The notes: generated from the sequence alone by a model not told the origin. A DNA stretch of 64,000 bases from Prochlorococcus sp. AG-347-K10 (GCA_003278955.1 QCCB01000005.1:1-64000), one strand, 5' to 3'. Positions 49,550 to 60,615 are shown, numbered from the stretch's first letter. Numbers and translations: made by a program.

Positions 49550-50485
49550 ATGTTTGAATTTCTATTCCCTTTTTTTTTACTAGTATTATTTTTTCTAGTA
49601 TTATCAATTACCTGGAGAATTAATGCGAGAAAATATATTTCTTCTGGTACAGTGGCTTCTGCATATGATGCTTGGACTCAAGATAAATTACTTGAGAGAT
49701 TGTGGGGGGAACATATACATTTGGGTTTTTATCCCTCAGGAAAAAAAAATATAGATTTTAGAAAGGCTAAAGTTCAGTTTGTTCATGAATTAGTCAAATG
49801 GAGTGGTTTAGATAAATTGCCAAAGGGATCCAGAATACTTGATGTAGGTTGTGGTATAGGGGGGAGTTCTAGGATTCTTGCGGAAAATTATGGTTTTAAT
49901 GTCACTGGCATTACAATTAGCCCGGTTCAAGTTAAAAGAGCAAGAGAACTTACTCCTTATGGATTAAATTGCAACTTTCAAGTTATGGATGCTTTGGATT
50001 TGCAATTTGAAGATGGATCATTTGATGCAGTTTGGAGTGTTGAGGCAGGTGCGCATATGAATAATAAAAATAAGTATGCAGATGAAATGCTTAGGATATT
50101 AAGACCTGGAGGGTATTTAGCATTAGCTGATTGGAACTCAAGAGACCTAGAGGTACACCCCCCATCCTTTTTAGAGAGGATAGTTCTTAAACAATTACTT
50201 GAACAATGGGTTCATCCTAATTTTATTAGTATTAAGGAATTTGGGAATATACTAAGAACTAATAAAAATAGTTCAGGAAGAGTTATTTCTGAAAATTGGA
50301 ATTCCTATACAAATCCTTCATGGTACGACTCCATTATTGAGGGAATGCGAAGACCTTTTTCAATTTTGTCCCTTGGCCCTTTTGCAATAGTTAAGTCCTT
50401 TAGAGAAATTCCAACAATACTTCTCATGAATTGGGCATTTGGAAAAGGTTTAATGGAGTTTGGAGTTTATAAATGTAGAGGATAA
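49550..50485 (+). CDS. MPBQ/MSBQ-type SAM methyltransferase
   Basis: This 311-residue protein starts with a single membrane helix (residues 4-21) and then a SAM methyltransferase domain. Motif I ILDVGCGIGGSSR is near residues 97-108. The region AYDAWTQDKLLERLWGEHIHLG resembles the cyanobacterial enzyme that methylates 2-methyl-6-phytylbenzoquinol in plastoquinone/tocopherol synthesis (Synechocystis Sll0418 type). The substrate assignment is inference from similarity. It lies directly after the LON-domain gene and converges on pheA. Confidence 0.7.
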   Translation: MFEFLFPFFLLVLFFLVLSITWRINARKYISSGTVASAYDAWTQDKLLERLWGEHIHLGFYPSGKKNIDFRKAKVQFVHELVKWSGLDKLPKGSRILDVGCGIGGSSRILAENYGFNVTGITISPVQVKRARELTPYGLNCNFQVMDALDLQFEDGSFDAVWSVEAGAHMNNKNKYADEMLRILRPGGYLALADWNSRDLEVHPPSFLERIVLKQLLEQWVHPNFISIKEFGNILRTNKNSSGRVISENWNSYTNPSWYDSIIEGMRRPFSILSLGPFAIVKSFREIPTILLMNWAFGKGLMEFGVYKCRG

Positions 50486-50486
50486 A

Positions 50487-51332
50487 TTAATCTAGTTCAA
50501 CATTTTCAGAAAAATAATTTCCAAAATCTACAAAATTCTTGCAAAGAGGATTCAACTTATTTTTCAATTCCAGTAAGCTTTCAATGTTATTTTGATTATT
50601 TATTTCTAAATCAATATAAATTATATATTCGCCTAATTCTCTTTTAGAAGGTCTAGATTCTATTTTACTCATATTAAATCCAAAATCTGCAATATTATTT
50701 AAAGCTTTAAGCAAAGCACCAGGTTGATTTGATATTAATGAGAAAGCAAAACTGGCAATATTAGATAAATTTGTATTGGATTCCTTGCTCAATAAGACAA
50801 ATCTAGTGCAATTACCTGGAACATCATTGATAGGAAAGGCTAATTCTTTAAGTCCTTCTATTTGAATTAAAGATTTTGAACCGATAGCAGCTCTAAATTT
50901 ACTCCCTTTAACCATATTGACAGCTTCTGATGTTGAATTTGTTGGAAGAGGAATTGCATTTGGTAGATTTTCAGATAACCATTCTGAACATTGTGCTAAT
51001 GCTTGAGGATGAGATAATACTTCTGAAATATTTGAAAGTTCTCCATCACTAATTAGTGCATGTTTTATAGGTAAAACGATTGCCTTATTTATAAAAATTT
51101 CAGGAAATTTCCAAAGAGCATCAAGAGTGGCAGTAACTCCACCTTCTACGGAATTTTCTATTGGGACTACAGCAGCATCACAATTGTTGTAAGCTATTGA
51201 TTTAATGACCGAATGTAACCCATTACATGGTACAAATATAGGTGTCTGAAAATTGGCAAGCTTTGATAATATATGAGCTGCTTTTTCTGCATATGTTCCT
51301 TTTGGACCTAAATATGCAACTTGTTTGCGCAT
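50487..51332 (-). CDS. pheA: Prephenate dehydratase
   Basis: PheA (281 residues) makes phenylpyruvate from prephenate. AYLGPKGTYAEKAA opens the catalytic domain; TRFVLLS and the ACT domain segment NIADFGFNMSKIESRPSKRELGEY follow. The ACT domain should give phenylalanine feedback. There is no chorismate mutase domain. Together with tyrA at the left end, both aromatic branches are represented. Confidence 0.96.
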   Translation of the reverse strand: MRKQVAYLGPKGTYAEKAAHILSKLANFQTPIFVPCNGLHSVIKSIAYNNCDAAVVPIENSVEGGVTATLDALWKFPEIFINKAIVLPIKHALISDGELSNISEVLSHPQALAQCSEWLSENLPNAIPLPTNSTSEAVNMVKGSKFRAAIGSKSLIQIEGLKELAFPINDVPGNCTRFVLLSKESNTNLSNIASFAFSLISNQPGALLKALNNIADFGFNMSKIESRPSKRELGEYIIYIDLEINNQNNIESLLELKNKLNPLCKNFVDFGNYFSENVELD

Positions 51333-51382
51333 GATTAATCGAAAAAAAAAGAGATCAAATAAGCATTGGAGGAATATAAGAA

Positions 51383-51901
51383 ATGCTATTGTCTTTTGAT
51401 GCTAAACAGAAACTCAAGCTTTCTGTAACACGTAATAAGGAATATCTTTCTAAATATCTTTTGGAAGAAGAAAGAGTTGTTGGAGCAATGCTTGACTCCA
51501 AAAAATTAGTACCAGAAGGGGGAGGTAGATATAAGTATACAGTAACAAGTTTTAAGGTTTTTCAATTAGATATTAAACCTGTTGTTTCAATTGCGGTAGA
51601 AAACAAAAATGGAATTTTAAAAATGAGTGCCCTTGAAAGTACATTGGATGGTTTGGGAATAGTAGATGATTTTAATCTTATTTTAAAGGCCAATTTGGAA
51701 GCAACTGATATTGGGTTAGAAGGTGAGGCGCTTCTTGGGGTGTCTGTAAGCCAACCCCCGTTACTGAAGCTAGTACCAAAGAAAATTTTGGAATCTACAG
51801 GTCATTCGGTATTAAATGGGATTCTGTTAGGTATAAAGTCAAGGGTTCAACAGCAACTTGTAAAAGATTTTTTAGATTGGTGTGAATTAAATAAGATTTG
51901 A
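51383..51901 (+). CDS. DUF1997 protein
   Basis: This 172-residue protein is a plain alpha/beta protein of the cyanobacterial and plastid DUF1997 family ([18 protein letters not shown]-type core and [18 protein letters not shown] end). No catalytic motif or membrane span is seen. Function is unknown; plastid homologues suggest a thylakoid role, but I cannot support a specific one. The stop overlaps the rnhB stop by 15 bp. Confidence 0.75.
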   Translation: MLLSFDAKQKLKLSVTRNKEYLSKYLLEEERVVGAMLDSKKLVPEGGGRYKYTVTSFKVFQLDIKPVVSIAVENKNGILKMSALESTLDGLGIVDDFNLILKANLEATDIGLEGEALLGVSVSQPPLLKLVPKKILESTGHSVLNGILLGIKSRVQQQLVKDFLDWCELNKI

Positions 51902-52504
51902 TTTTTTTAAAAAACTTTTCCTATGAAGTTTAGTCATTCCATTTTTTTTAATTAATGAAAGATGCTCTTTGGTTCCATAACCTTTATTTTTAAATAACAA
52001 GTATCCTGAGTATTTTTTTTCTAACCTCTCCATTAGATTATCGCGAGAAACTTTGGCAACTATGCTTGCTGAAGCTATTGAGATAAACTTTGAGTCTCCT
52101 GATACTATATTTTTCTGAATTCCGTTCCATGGCCTTAATAATAATGGGCCATCAATTATTAATTCAAATGGCTTTTCTTTTAATTTTTCTAAAGCTCTTA
52201 TCATTGAAAGTTCTGTAGCCATCCTGATACCTAACTTATCTATTTCTCTGGCCGAAGATTGCCCAATTCCATAATCTGAAGACAGTAATAAAATTTTTGG
52301 TAAAAGTAATTTTCTTTTTTTTGGAGTTAGTTTTTTACTATCTGTTACACCATATTGTTTTAAGATAAATTTATTTTTTTCAGTTAATACTACAACTGCT
52401 GAAAAAACTGGACCAAAAATTGCCCCCCTTCCAACTTCATCTATTCCAACTTCGGATACTTTATTCAATGCTTGCTGAAGATCTTCTTCTTTTTTTTCTT
52501 GCAT
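51887..52504 (-). CDS. rnhB: Ribonuclease HII
   Basis: RNase HII (205 residues) removes ribonucleotides and RNA from DNA. The catalytic block [14 protein letters not shown] (Asp22, Glu23) and the [11 protein letters not shown] and [11 protein letters not shown] segments are present. The start overlaps the end of rne by 44 bp in another frame. This ATG is the only start before the catalytic core, so the overlap is likely real. Confidence 0.96.
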   Translation of the reverse strand: MQEKKEEDLQQALNKVSEVGIDEVGRGAIFGPVFSAVVVLTEKNKFILKQYGVTDSKKLTPKKRKLLLPKILLLSSDYGIGQSSAREIDKLGIRMATELSMIRALEKLKEKPFELIIDGPLLLRPWNGIQKNIVSGDSKFISIASASIVAKVSRDNLMERLEKKYSGYLLFKNKGYGTKEHLSLIKKNGMTKLHRKSFLKKSNLI

Positions 52505-54287
52505 TGTTTAGCTCATCAGTAAGTTCAATTTCTTCCTTTTTATCTGTAAATACAACTTTATTATTTTCATTCTTTTTATTAGAAGATTCATCTTTAGAAT
52601 TTGCATTTGCTTCAATTTGAATTTGAATCTTTTCTTCTCCCGATTTTGAGATTTTTTGAATTTGTTTCGCTTTTGTTTTTTTATTTTCCAAGGGTTTTTC
52701 CTTTTCTTTATTACTTTCTTTTAAACGCACAAAATTATTGCTGGTGAGATATTCTTTTCCTAACTTTATAAGGGGATTAATACCTAATTGACTGAAAACA
52801 ATTTTTTCTTCATTAGTAAGATCAACTGTTATTATATTTTTTTCTCTTGAATTTGATTGGTTCAAATTATCAATATCAATTTCTTTTTCTTTTTTATTAG
52901 GGGAATTCTCTTGACTTAGATCTTTGGAGTTAATTAATTCCTTGTTAATTATTTTTTGCTGCTCATCAGTTGATTGGGAAGTATTTTTATCTAAAGATTT
53001 TAGATTATTTGATTGATTAGATTTATTTTCAAAATTTTTAGTCTTTAAGTTAGAAATTTCGTGATTTAGTATATTTTCTACATGTCCTGCACCATCGCAT
53101 GCAGAACATTTTTTACCGAATAATTCATAAATATTTTGACCTTGTCTTTTTCTGGTTAACTCTACTAAGCCTAATTCAGTAAGCTGAGCTATCTGAGGCC
53201 TAGCAGAATCATCTTTAATTGCTGAGGTGAAATGCTCAAGTAACTGAAATTGATCTCTTCTAGATTCCATATCGATAAAATCTACTACTATAACTCCTCC
53301 AATATTTCTCAATTTCATTTGCCTTGAGATTTCAACTGCTGCTTCGCAGTTTGTCCACAAAACTGTTTGTCTTGAGTTTGCAGATCTTGTAAATGATCCA
53401 GAGTTTACATCGATTACTGTTAAAGCTTCAGTAGGTTCGATTATGATATAACCTCCGGAAGGAAGATCTACTCTTGGCTGGAGAGCTTTTTGAATTGTTT
53501 TCTTAATTTCGTACTTTTCGAAAATATGTTGGCTTAAATTGTTATCGTGAAAATCAATATCTATTTCAGATTCATAATTTATTAAAAAATCTTTTGCCCT
53601 TGCAACTGAAAATTTACTATCGATAATTATGCTTTTAGTTGATTCCTTAATATGATCTCTCAAGATCTTAAGAAGGAAATCATCATCTCTTTTTAATAAA
53701 TTTGGCGGATTAGAAGCCTCGGAAACTTTTAGTACATGTTCCCATTGTTGGATTAATTGTTCTAAATCTTCAATTAGAAGTTCTTCTTTTATTTTTTCAG
53801 CCTCTGTTCTGAATAACAAACCTGTGCTGGGTGGTTTTATTAAAACCCCAAGAGCTTTCAAACGGCTTCGTTCTGTTTCTGTATTTATTTTTCTTGAAAT
53901 ATTTACTCCTTGGCCATATGGCTGTAATATCAAGTATTTCCCCGGGATTGAAATACTTCCCGTTAGTCTGGGACCTTTAGATCCTGTGGGTTCCTTTATT
54001 ACCTGTACTAGAACTTTTTGTTTTGGTTCTAGTAATTCAGTTATTCCAAATGTCCCTTTTTTAAGTCTTAGTGGACCTAAATCTGAAATATGGATGAATC
54101 CATTTTTCTCACTTTCACCAATATTTATAAAAGCGGCATCAATGCCAGGGAGAACATTTTCAACTGTTCCTAAAAAAATATCGCCAATTTGATATTGACC
54201 TTGTGCGACGATTAATTCATCAACTCGATCATCTGTGAGTAGTGCTGCTATTCGAGCCTCCTCAGCGATGATAATTTGCTGGGACAT
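52461..54287 (-). CDS. rne: Ribonuclease E/G
   Basis: RNase E (608 residues) is the main endoribonuclease of mRNA decay. An S1 domain lies near residues 35-110. The catalytic aspartates are in [11 protein letters not shown] and VVDFIDME, and the zinc-link is [10 protein letters not shown]. The C-terminal region after about residue 410 is low-complexity (Asn/Lys/Ser/Glu). The terminus [11 protein letters not shown] resembles the basic peptide that recruits PNPase in cyanobacteria. A long leader lies upstream. Confidence 0.95.
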   Translation of the reverse strand: MSQQIIIAEEARIAALLTDDRVDELIVAQGQYQIGDIFLGTVENVLPGIDAAFINIGESEKNGFIHISDLGPLRLKKGTFGITELLEPKQKVLVQVIKEPTGSKGPRLTGSISIPGKYLILQPYGQGVNISRKINTETERSRLKALGVLIKPPSTGLLFRTEAEKIKEELLIEDLEQLIQQWEHVLKVSEASNPPNLLKRDDDFLLKILRDHIKESTKSIIIDSKFSVARAKDFLINYESEIDIDFHDNNLSQHIFEKYEIKKTIQKALQPRVDLPSGGYIIIEPTEALTVIDVNSGSFTRSANSRQTVLWTNCEAAVEISRQMKLRNIGGVIVVDFIDMESRRDQFQLLEHFTSAIKDDSARPQIAQLTELGLVELTRKRQGQNIYELFGKKCSACDGAGHVENILNHEISNLKTKNFENKSNQSNNLKSLDKNTSQSTDEQQKIINKELINSKDLSQENSPNKKEKEIDIDNLNQSNSREKNIITVDLTNEEKIVFSQLGINPLIKLGKEYLTSNNFVRLKESNKEKEKPLENKKTKAKQIQKISKSGEEKIQIQIEANANSKDESSNKKNENNKVVFTDKKEEIELTDELNNARKKRRRSSASIE

Positions 54288-54585
54288 ATAATTGATTCTG
54301 AATGATTTGGATTTTGAAAATCGTCTAAAATAAATAATTAAATTTTATCTTTGTAATAAAACAATTTTTTTAGCTATTATTGTTTACTTTTTAAAAATTA
54401 ATAAAGTTAATAGTAATTGAATTCTGCTATTTATATAGCTTTAAACGATTTTCAAACTAATTGAAATTGATTTCACAGCTATGATTATCTCTTAAATTAA
54501 CCATAACTAGAATAATATTAACATCTAATTACCACTTAAGCACGTTGATACATTATTCTAATATTGGTGAAATTTTTTATCTAAA
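54288..54585. promoter_or_regulatory. Divergent rne-dapL intergenic region
   Basis: These 298 bp are very AT-rich. They include a 12-bp perfect inverted repeat: TTTGAAAATCGT (54313-54324) and ACGATTTTCAAA (54445-54456), 120 bp apart. A TAGAAT hexamer at 54508-54513 might be a -10 element for dapL. No ORF is convincing. The region probably holds a long rne leader and the dapL promoter. Confidence 0.45.
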
Positions 54586-55812
54586 GTGGTTCAAGTAAAC
54601 GAAAATTATTTAAAACTCAAAGCAGGTTATTTATTCCCTGAAATTGCTAAAAGAGTAAAAATATATTCTCAATCAAATAAGAGTTCTGAAATTATTAAGC
54701 TTGGCATAGGAGATGTTACAGAACCATTACCCAAAGCATGCATAGAGGCTATGGGTAAAGCATTAGATGATATGGGAACAGCAGATGGTTTTAGAGGTTA
54801 TGGACCAGAACAAGGCTATTTTTGGCTGAGAGAAAAAATATCTGAGCATGATTTTATTTCGAGAGGCTGTCAAATTTCACCTGAAGAAATCTTTGTTTCT
54901 GATGGTTCTAAATGCGATAGTAGCAATATTTTAGATATTCTTGGCAAAGATAATTCAATTGCTGTAACAGATCCTGTTTACCCAGTTTATGTAGATAGTA
55001 ACGTTATGACAGGCAGAACTGGTGATGCTCTTGAAAATGGTAATTATCAAGGATTGACATATCTTTCAATAAATGAGGGGAATAACTTTCTGCCAGAACT
55101 ACCTGAAAAAAAAGTTGATATTTTATATCTTTGTTTTCCTAATAATCCGACTGGAGCAACAATTAATAAAGCAGAATTAAAAAAGTGGGTTGACTATGCT
55201 CTTCAAAACAAATCCTTAATACTTTTTGATGCAGCTTATGAAGCATTTATTCAAGATAATGATATTCCACATTCAATATATGAGATTGAGGGAGCAAAGG
55301 ATTGTGCTATCGAATTTAGATCTTTTTCAAAGAATGCAGGATTCACTGGAGTTAGATGCGCTTTTACAGTAATACCTAAAAATCTCAAAGGTTTGAGCTC
55401 AACAAATGAGGAAATAGAGTTGTGGCCTCTTTGGAATAGGCGACAATCTACAAAGTTTAATGGAGTAAGTTATGTGGTTCAGAAAGGAGCAGAGGCTGTT
55501 TATTCTCATGAAGGGAAGAAACAGGTGAGAGGTTTAATTGATTTTTATATGGAAAATGCAAAAATAATGAAAAACAAACTTCAGAATTCAGGATATAAAG
55601 TTTATGGTGGTGATAATGCTCCTTATATCTGGATCAAAGTTCCTGATCAAATGACATCTTGGGACTTTTTTGATTTCCTTCTCCAAAAAGTTAGTGTAGT
55701 GGGTACACCTGGGAGCGGATTTGGATTAGCAGGAGAGGGTTATTTTCGCTTGTCAGCATTTAACTCACGATCAAATGTCCTTGATGCAATGGAAAGAATA
55801 ATTAATATATAA
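54586..55812 (+). CDS. dapL: LL-diaminopimelate aminotransferase
   Basis: DapL (408 residues) converts tetrahydrodipicolinate directly to LL-diaminopimelate for lysine and peptidoglycan. [23 protein letters not shown] and the PLP-lysine segment [13 protein letters not shown] are present; it is a class I aminotransferase of typical length. The start is GTG. This route is usual in cyanobacteria and avoids the succinylase pathway. Confidence 0.96.
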   Translation: MVQVNENYLKLKAGYLFPEIAKRVKIYSQSNKSSEIIKLGIGDVTEPLPKACIEAMGKALDDMGTADGFRGYGPEQGYFWLREKISEHDFISRGCQISPEEIFVSDGSKCDSSNILDILGKDNSIAVTDPVYPVYVDSNVMTGRTGDALENGNYQGLTYLSINEGNNFLPELPEKKVDILYLCFPNNPTGATINKAELKKWVDYALQNKSLILFDAAYEAFIQDNDIPHSIYEIEGAKDCAIEFRSFSKNAGFTGVRCAFTVIPKNLKGLSSTNEEIELWPLWNRRQSTKFNGVSYVVQKGAEAVYSHEGKKQVRGLIDFYMENAKIMKNKLQNSGYKVYGGDNAPYIWIKVPDQMTSWDFFDFLLQKVSVVGTPGSGFGLAGEGYFRLSAFNSRSNVLDAMERIINI

Positions 55813-55844
55813 TTATTAGTACAATTTAAACTCTAATAAATTTA

Positions 55845-56162
55845 ATGCTATCTATAAAGTTAGAACAAAGTGTAAATAATAATTCAGCAGTGATTGAAAA
55901 GAAACCTGCTGAATTAAAAAATAAATCTCCAAAATATAAGGTTTTACTGCATAATGACCCTGTTAATTCTATGGAGTATGTCACTATTTCACTGCGAGAA
56001 GTTGTGCCGCAATTAAGTGAACAAGATGCTATTGCCATAATGCTTGAAGCACACAATACGGGCGTCGGTTTAGTAATTGTTTGTGATTTAGAGCCAGCAG
56101 AATTCTACTCAGAATCATTAAAATCTAAAGGAATTTCTAGTTCAATTGAGAAAGAGGATTAA
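55845..56162 (+). CDS. clpS: ClpS adaptor protein
   Basis: ClpS (105 residues) delivers N-degron substrates to the Clp protease. The core KVLLHNDPVNSMEYVTISL and MLEAHNTGVGLVIVCDLEPAEFY is typical. It lies 32 bp after dapL and converges on the radical SAM gene. Confidence 0.95.
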   Translation: MLSIKLEQSVNNNSAVIEKKPAELKNKSPKYKVLLHNDPVNSMEYVTISLREVVPQLSEQDAIAIMLEAHNTGVGLVIVCDLEPAEFYSESLKSKGISSSIEKED

Positions 56163-56177
56163 TAACGGTTGAATTTA

Positions 56178-57797
56178 TTATTTAGAATGAGCTAATTTCC
56201 TTTCTGATAAAGGACGGACTTTTAGGGATTCTTTTAAGGAGGACTTTCCATATTCTCTCTCAAGAATGTCGATAACTGTTTTGCCAAATTCGTCTTCTGG
56301 ATTTTCAAAAGCTTCTAAGCAAACCTGACCAAGTTTTTTCCCTAGTGAGCCTGGATTCCAAAGAAGCTTTCTCGCTGTCCAGGGCATCATGCTCATTGGA
56401 TTATAATTTGGCTTCAGAATTTTATGTTCCAAGGCGTACTTTTCAAGAAGAGTGTGAGGTTGCAAACCTATAAAAAATATAGCTGGATCAACTAAGCCTT
56501 TACCAAAAATATTTTCTAATTCTCTATGGTAAGCAATTGTTTGTCTTATGGTGCTAGGCGTTTCATCAAAAACGTTAAATGAATAATTTACTGAAACATG
56601 ATTCTTGAAACCTGATTTGACTAGCATTCTGCAATTATTTAATACAGTTTCAAGGTCATACGCTAATCTCATTTTTCTAACAAGTTCTTGAGATCCTGAA
56701 GTAATACCTATTTCAAAATAGCTCATCCCTGTATCAACCATAAGCTGAGCTAGCTCAGCATCAATATTATCTGCTCTGATGTATGCAGCCCAATTAATAT
56801 CATCCCAGCCTTGGTCCTTAATTGCTTGCAAAAGTGTTTTTGCATCTTCAATATGTTTTTTGGCTGGAATAAACTGTGCATCTGTGAACCAAAATCCTCT
56901 TACTCCAAGATCATATAATTGCTTCATTTCTTTGATTACTTCCTTAACAGGATTGACGCGAACCTGCTTCCCCTCAACAACTGTGTAAACACAGAAACAA
57001 CAATTATGAGGGCAACCTCTTTTTGTTTGTACCCCTACGTAATAATCTCTACCTTCTATATACCAATCGAATTCAGGCCATATTGATTTAATATATTTAT
57101 AGTTGCAGGCAGTTTTAACAGTGCCTGAAGGTTGTTCATGTATTAATTTGTCGCGAGGTTTTTGTCCAGCAATGTAACATCTTTCCCCTACTATTGAATC
57201 TCCTCTAATGATTTTTTCTATAAGATTTTCTCCTTCTCCAACTGAAATAACAGTTCCTTTTGGTAGTAGATTTCCCAATTGTTCATAGAAGACACTAACA
57301 GCCCCACCCCCTAAGATTACCTTTACATTTTTATTGTATTTTTGTGCTCTTTTTAATCCCATCTTGACTAAAGAAGTATTTCTATATATTTCTCCATAAT
57401 GAGATGCAATTAATTTTAATCCTCCCCAAGAACCTCTTATTTTTTTAAGGATATTTTTAGAGTAGAAAACTTCAAAAGAGTTTTGTAATGGATTTCCGCT
57501 TCTACCATCAACAGGTGCATAAATTTGTATATCTCTCCATGAAAAAATGATTAGTTGTGGTCTGAATTGATCAATTTTTCTAGCTAAATACTTTGAAACT
57601 TTATTAGATGGAATTATTGCTAGATCAATAAATTGCTGCTCTAAACCTGGAAAACATTTATGAATATGATCTGCTAAGTAAATAGGTCCTATTGGAAATA
57701 TTGGATTACATGGCAATCTTACAGTTAGTATTTTTCCATAGTGATTTATATGGGAATTTTTTTTATTTAATTTTTCAAATCTCAAATTAAAATTCAT
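56178..57797 (-). CDS. B12-binding-type radical SAM protein
   Basis: This 539-residue protein has an N-terminal B12-binding-like fold and a radical SAM domain with CxxxCxxC as RGCPHNCCFC (Cys262, 266, 269). The B12 motif DxHxxG is not seen, so cobalamin may not bind in the usual way. The family is conserved in cyanobacteria and has been linked in annotations to photosystem II acclimation; I cannot confirm that here. The nearby cobJ gene is not adjacent enough to support a B12 link. Confidence 0.75.
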   Translation of the reverse strand: MNFNLRFEKLNKKNSHINHYGKILTVRLPCNPIFPIGPIYLADHIHKCFPGLEQQFIDLAIIPSNKVSKYLARKIDQFRPQLIIFSWRDIQIYAPVDGRSGNPLQNSFEVFYSKNILKKIRGSWGGLKLIASHYGEIYRNTSLVKMGLKRAQKYNKNVKVILGGGAVSVFYEQLGNLLPKGTVISVGEGENLIEKIIRGDSIVGERCYIAGQKPRDKLIHEQPSGTVKTACNYKYIKSIWPEFDWYIEGRDYYVGVQTKRGCPHNCCFCVYTVVEGKQVRVNPVKEVIKEMKQLYDLGVRGFWFTDAQFIPAKKHIEDAKTLLQAIKDQGWDDINWAAYIRADNIDAELAQLMVDTGMSYFEIGITSGSQELVRKMRLAYDLETVLNNCRMLVKSGFKNHVSVNYSFNVFDETPSTIRQTIAYHRELENIFGKGLVDPAIFFIGLQPHTLLEKYALEHKILKPNYNPMSMMPWTARKLLWNPGSLGKKLGQVCLEAFENPEDEFGKTVIDILEREYGKSSLKESLKVRPLSERKLAHSK

Positions 57798-57904
57798 GTC
57801 ATGAAATTTAATGAATTTATTTCTTTTAAGAATCTAACTACTTTATTACTAATTTGGAGAAATTAAAAATCCTATGAAAAATACTCACGAAAATTTTATT
57901 TAAT

Positions 57905-58996
57905 TCAGATATCAGAAATCATATAAATCCAGCATACTTTGAGAAGTTTTAATCCATCTATCCATCTAGATATATTTGGTGCTCCAGATTTTCTAGCGTA
58001 ATATCTAACAGGATAATTTAGTATCTTAATGTTATTGTTCGCGGCTTCAAATATTATTGTAAAGTCACCAAATGGGTCAGACTTGGAATCCCAACTTCCG
58101 TTTAGTTTCATAAGTTTAAAGAATTTTCTTGAAAAAACTTTTGTACCACAGAGTGAATCTGATACAGGCTTATTTATGATAATAGATAGAAAAATTGCGA
58201 AGAGTCTATTTCCTATATAATTTGCCCATCTCATTGCATCTTTTTCCATTGGAAAAGTTGTGCGGGCGCAATTAATTAGGATATTTTTATTTTTGGTTGA
58301 TTCCATAATTGCTGCAATACTGTCATCAATATCTACAGTAAAATCACTATCAATTATAGCGAGGGTCTCACCTGAAGAAATATTAAATCCTTCCACGACT
58401 GCATTTTTCTTTCCTTTAGAAGTTTGTTTTAAAAGAGATATTTTGAAGAAATTTGAGAAATTTTCTTTTAATTCTTTCAAAATTTCATATGTATTATCCT
58501 TGCTATTACCTTCAACAAATATAATTTCTAATTTATTGGGTATATTTTTGAATTTATTTAAAGCATTAATTAAAAGTTCTTTATTACCAGCTTCATTTCT
58601 TGCAGGTATTACTATTGAAATTAAATGTTCAGAAATATTTTCACTATATTTATAAAAAACTATTTCGAGTTCATAGGCGAGTTGTTTTATTATTGGTATT
58701 TTCCGAAAAATATTTTTAATAGATTTTGGAATTAACGAAGTGGGCATTGGGGTTAGTTTTTTTGCTTTCCATCTAATTGATCTGTAGTTATAAATTTCCG
58801 CTAGAGATTCAATATCGCATAAAGTTATTCTTGCTTTGCTAGTAGTTTCCCTAAAGATTCTTGAATCTAATCTTAGCCATCTAGTTATTGGTTCCCAAGT
58901 ATTACCACGGACTCTAATAGTAATAAATTCGTTATTGTCTTTGAATAATTGATGAAGTTTATTATTAGTTAAATTCCAACTATTAACAGATTTCAT
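57905..58996 (-). CDS. GT2 glycosyltransferase
   Basis: This 363-residue protein carries a GT-A domain: ISIVIPARNEAGNKELL, EGNSKDNTYEIL and DSDFTVDID, with SDSLCGTKVFSRKFF near the acceptor site. The first 120 residues are a separate basic region with no clear match. No strong C-terminal membrane helix is seen. The substrate is unknown. It lies directly downstream of the GT39 gene on the same strand, and both probably build a surface or lipid-linked glycan. Confidence 0.82.
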   Translation of the reverse strand: MKSVNSWNLTNNKLHQLFKDNNEFITIRVRGNTWEPITRWLRLDSRIFRETTSKARITLCDIESLAEIYNYRSIRWKAKKLTPMPTSLIPKSIKNIFRKIPIIKQLAYELEIVFYKYSENISEHLISIVIPARNEAGNKELLINALNKFKNIPNKLEIIFVEGNSKDNTYEILKELKENFSNFFKISLLKQTSKGKKNAVVEGFNISSGETLAIIDSDFTVDIDDSIAAIMESTKNKNILINCARTTFPMEKDAMRWANYIGNRLFAIFLSIIINKPVSDSLCGTKVFSRKFFKLMKLNGSWDSKSDPFGDFTIIFEAANNNIKILNYPVRYYARKSGAPNISRWIDGLKLLKVCWIYMISDI

Positions 58997-59037
58997 TATT
59001 AAAGATTACAAATCGCATCTTATTATATAGGGATTAT

Positions 59038-60591
59038 TTACTTTTTTAATATTAATTTCCATGGATTTAAAACATCTTTTTCGTATATAACTTCATAAGA
59101 ATCATCATAATTTTTTATTGTTTTAAGGTCAGTTGTCCATGCTAATTCTGATTTTTTTAACTGATTAATACTCTCTAATCCATCACCTAGTTTAGGAGTT
59201 AGTAAAGAAATCCTTATGATTTTTGATTGCGATCGAGCGTTTTCTATTCCTTTTTTATCAACCATGATCTTTTGATTTTTTACTATATCAAGGGACGAAA
59301 CATATTCCATTTTCTCTCTTAGTTCTCTAGATCTATCAGTGAATAAACTTGATTGCAAAAGAAATGAAGTGCATAAGTAAGGCCCAATTATGAGAGTTAT
59401 TAATATTTCTTTGAAAGAATTTTTATTTTTTATTAATGACCAAGAAAATCCGAAAAATAATAATCCAAGAATTAAGAACGTATTTTCCTTAGTATTAAAG
59501 TTAATTAAATCTTTAAAGAAAAAATAATATGTGAAAGTTGAAGCAAATAAAAATAATGGAATTATTTTTGAAGTCACAAATATTAAAAATCGACTATATC
59601 TCTTGGAATTAAATAAATATTTTATTCCTACATAGGTATTTAAAGAAAAAATAGATGAGATTTGTAGAGTATAGTAGGGTGTTTTTGTAGAGAAAATGCT
59701 AAGGGTTGCTACTAAAATTAAAGGGAAAAATACGAGGATATATTTTTTCTCTTTAATTTCAGAAATATTGTATATTGTGCCAATAATTGCGAAAAAACTC
59801 CATGGCAGAAATATTACGGGTATATTCCAGAAATAATAATAAAATGGATTCGTAAAAGTATTTTTACTTGATAGAAAGTTAAACTTTTCAACTAAGTAAA
59901 AAATAATATTTTTGTCTAAATAAGGGTTGATAGAAAACATCCAGAATAAAAAAGGAATAAATCCAAGAAGTAGTCCTAACCAAAAGAATTTGATGAATAA
60001 AAAATTTTTTTTAAAAAAAATACATGGTATGAGAGATAATAAAGGTACAAAAACTAAAAAAGTTTTCATCATAAAGGCTAAACCAATCCATATTCCAAAA
60101 AGCAGAATATAAAATTTGTTATTTTTACTTTTTATTTTGACTAAAGCTAATACTCCAATAGTTACTAAACATGAATAAATAATATCTTGAGTGGCTAAGT
60201 GTGAGTAGTCAAACCATACATATGTAGTAGCAAGGATTAATGGAGATATAATTGCATATTTTTTATTAAATAATTCTTCATGTAATTTATAAGTTGTAAA
60301 TAGCATCAATATTGAAGCTAATGTTGTTGGTAGATATGCAGAAAAAATATTTCTTCCAAATAAGTCTTGTGACTTTGCTATTAAAAATTGTAATCCTATT
60401 GTTCTATCTAAAACATATTCATCCCACCACAGTGGAATTGTCCAGTTACCTTTTTCTAAGATCCATCTAGCTTGTAGTGCATAAAAACCTTCATCAAAAG
60501 CAATATAACTTCTTTTGCCAAAATAAAATATAAGAGGAATAAAAACAAATAATTTAAAAAGATATCTAGATTTTATAATTTTATTAATCAT
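59038..60591 (-). CDS. GT39-type membrane glycosyltransferase (ArnT-like)
   Basis: This 517-residue membrane protein has about ten hydrophobic segments and the loop-1 acidic pair in AFDEGFYALQARW, the pattern of PMT/ArnT-type lipid-dependent glycosyltransferases. I place the start at ATG 60591. The open frame continues to 60639, but those codons overlap tRNA-Thr. The donor is probably polyprenyl-phosphate sugar, made perhaps by a GT2 such as the gene downstream or the one at 33067. The target is unknown. Confidence 0.8.
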   Translation of the reverse strand: MINKIIKSRYLFKLFVFIPLIFYFGKRSYIAFDEGFYALQARWILEKGNWTIPLWWDEYVLDRTIGLQFLIAKSQDLFGRNIFSAYLPTTLASILMLFTTYKLHEELFNKKYAIISPLILATTYVWFDYSHLATQDIIYSCLVTIGVLALVKIKSKNNKFYILLFGIWIGLAFMMKTFLVFVPLLSLIPCIFFKKNFLFIKFFWLGLLLGFIPFLFWMFSINPYLDKNIIFYLVEKFNFLSSKNTFTNPFYYYFWNIPVIFLPWSFFAIIGTIYNISEIKEKKYILVFFPLILVATLSIFSTKTPYYTLQISSIFSLNTYVGIKYLFNSKRYSRFLIFVTSKIIPLFLFASTFTYYFFFKDLINFNTKENTFLILGLLFFGFSWSLIKNKNSFKEILITLIIGPYLCTSFLLQSSLFTDRSRELREKMEYVSSLDIVKNQKIMVDKKGIENARSQSKIIRISLLTPKLGDGLESINQLKKSELAWTTDLKTIKNYDDSYEVIYEKDVLNPWKLILKK

Positions 60592-60615
60592 TTTAATTCT
60601 AATTTGCTTTGTAAG

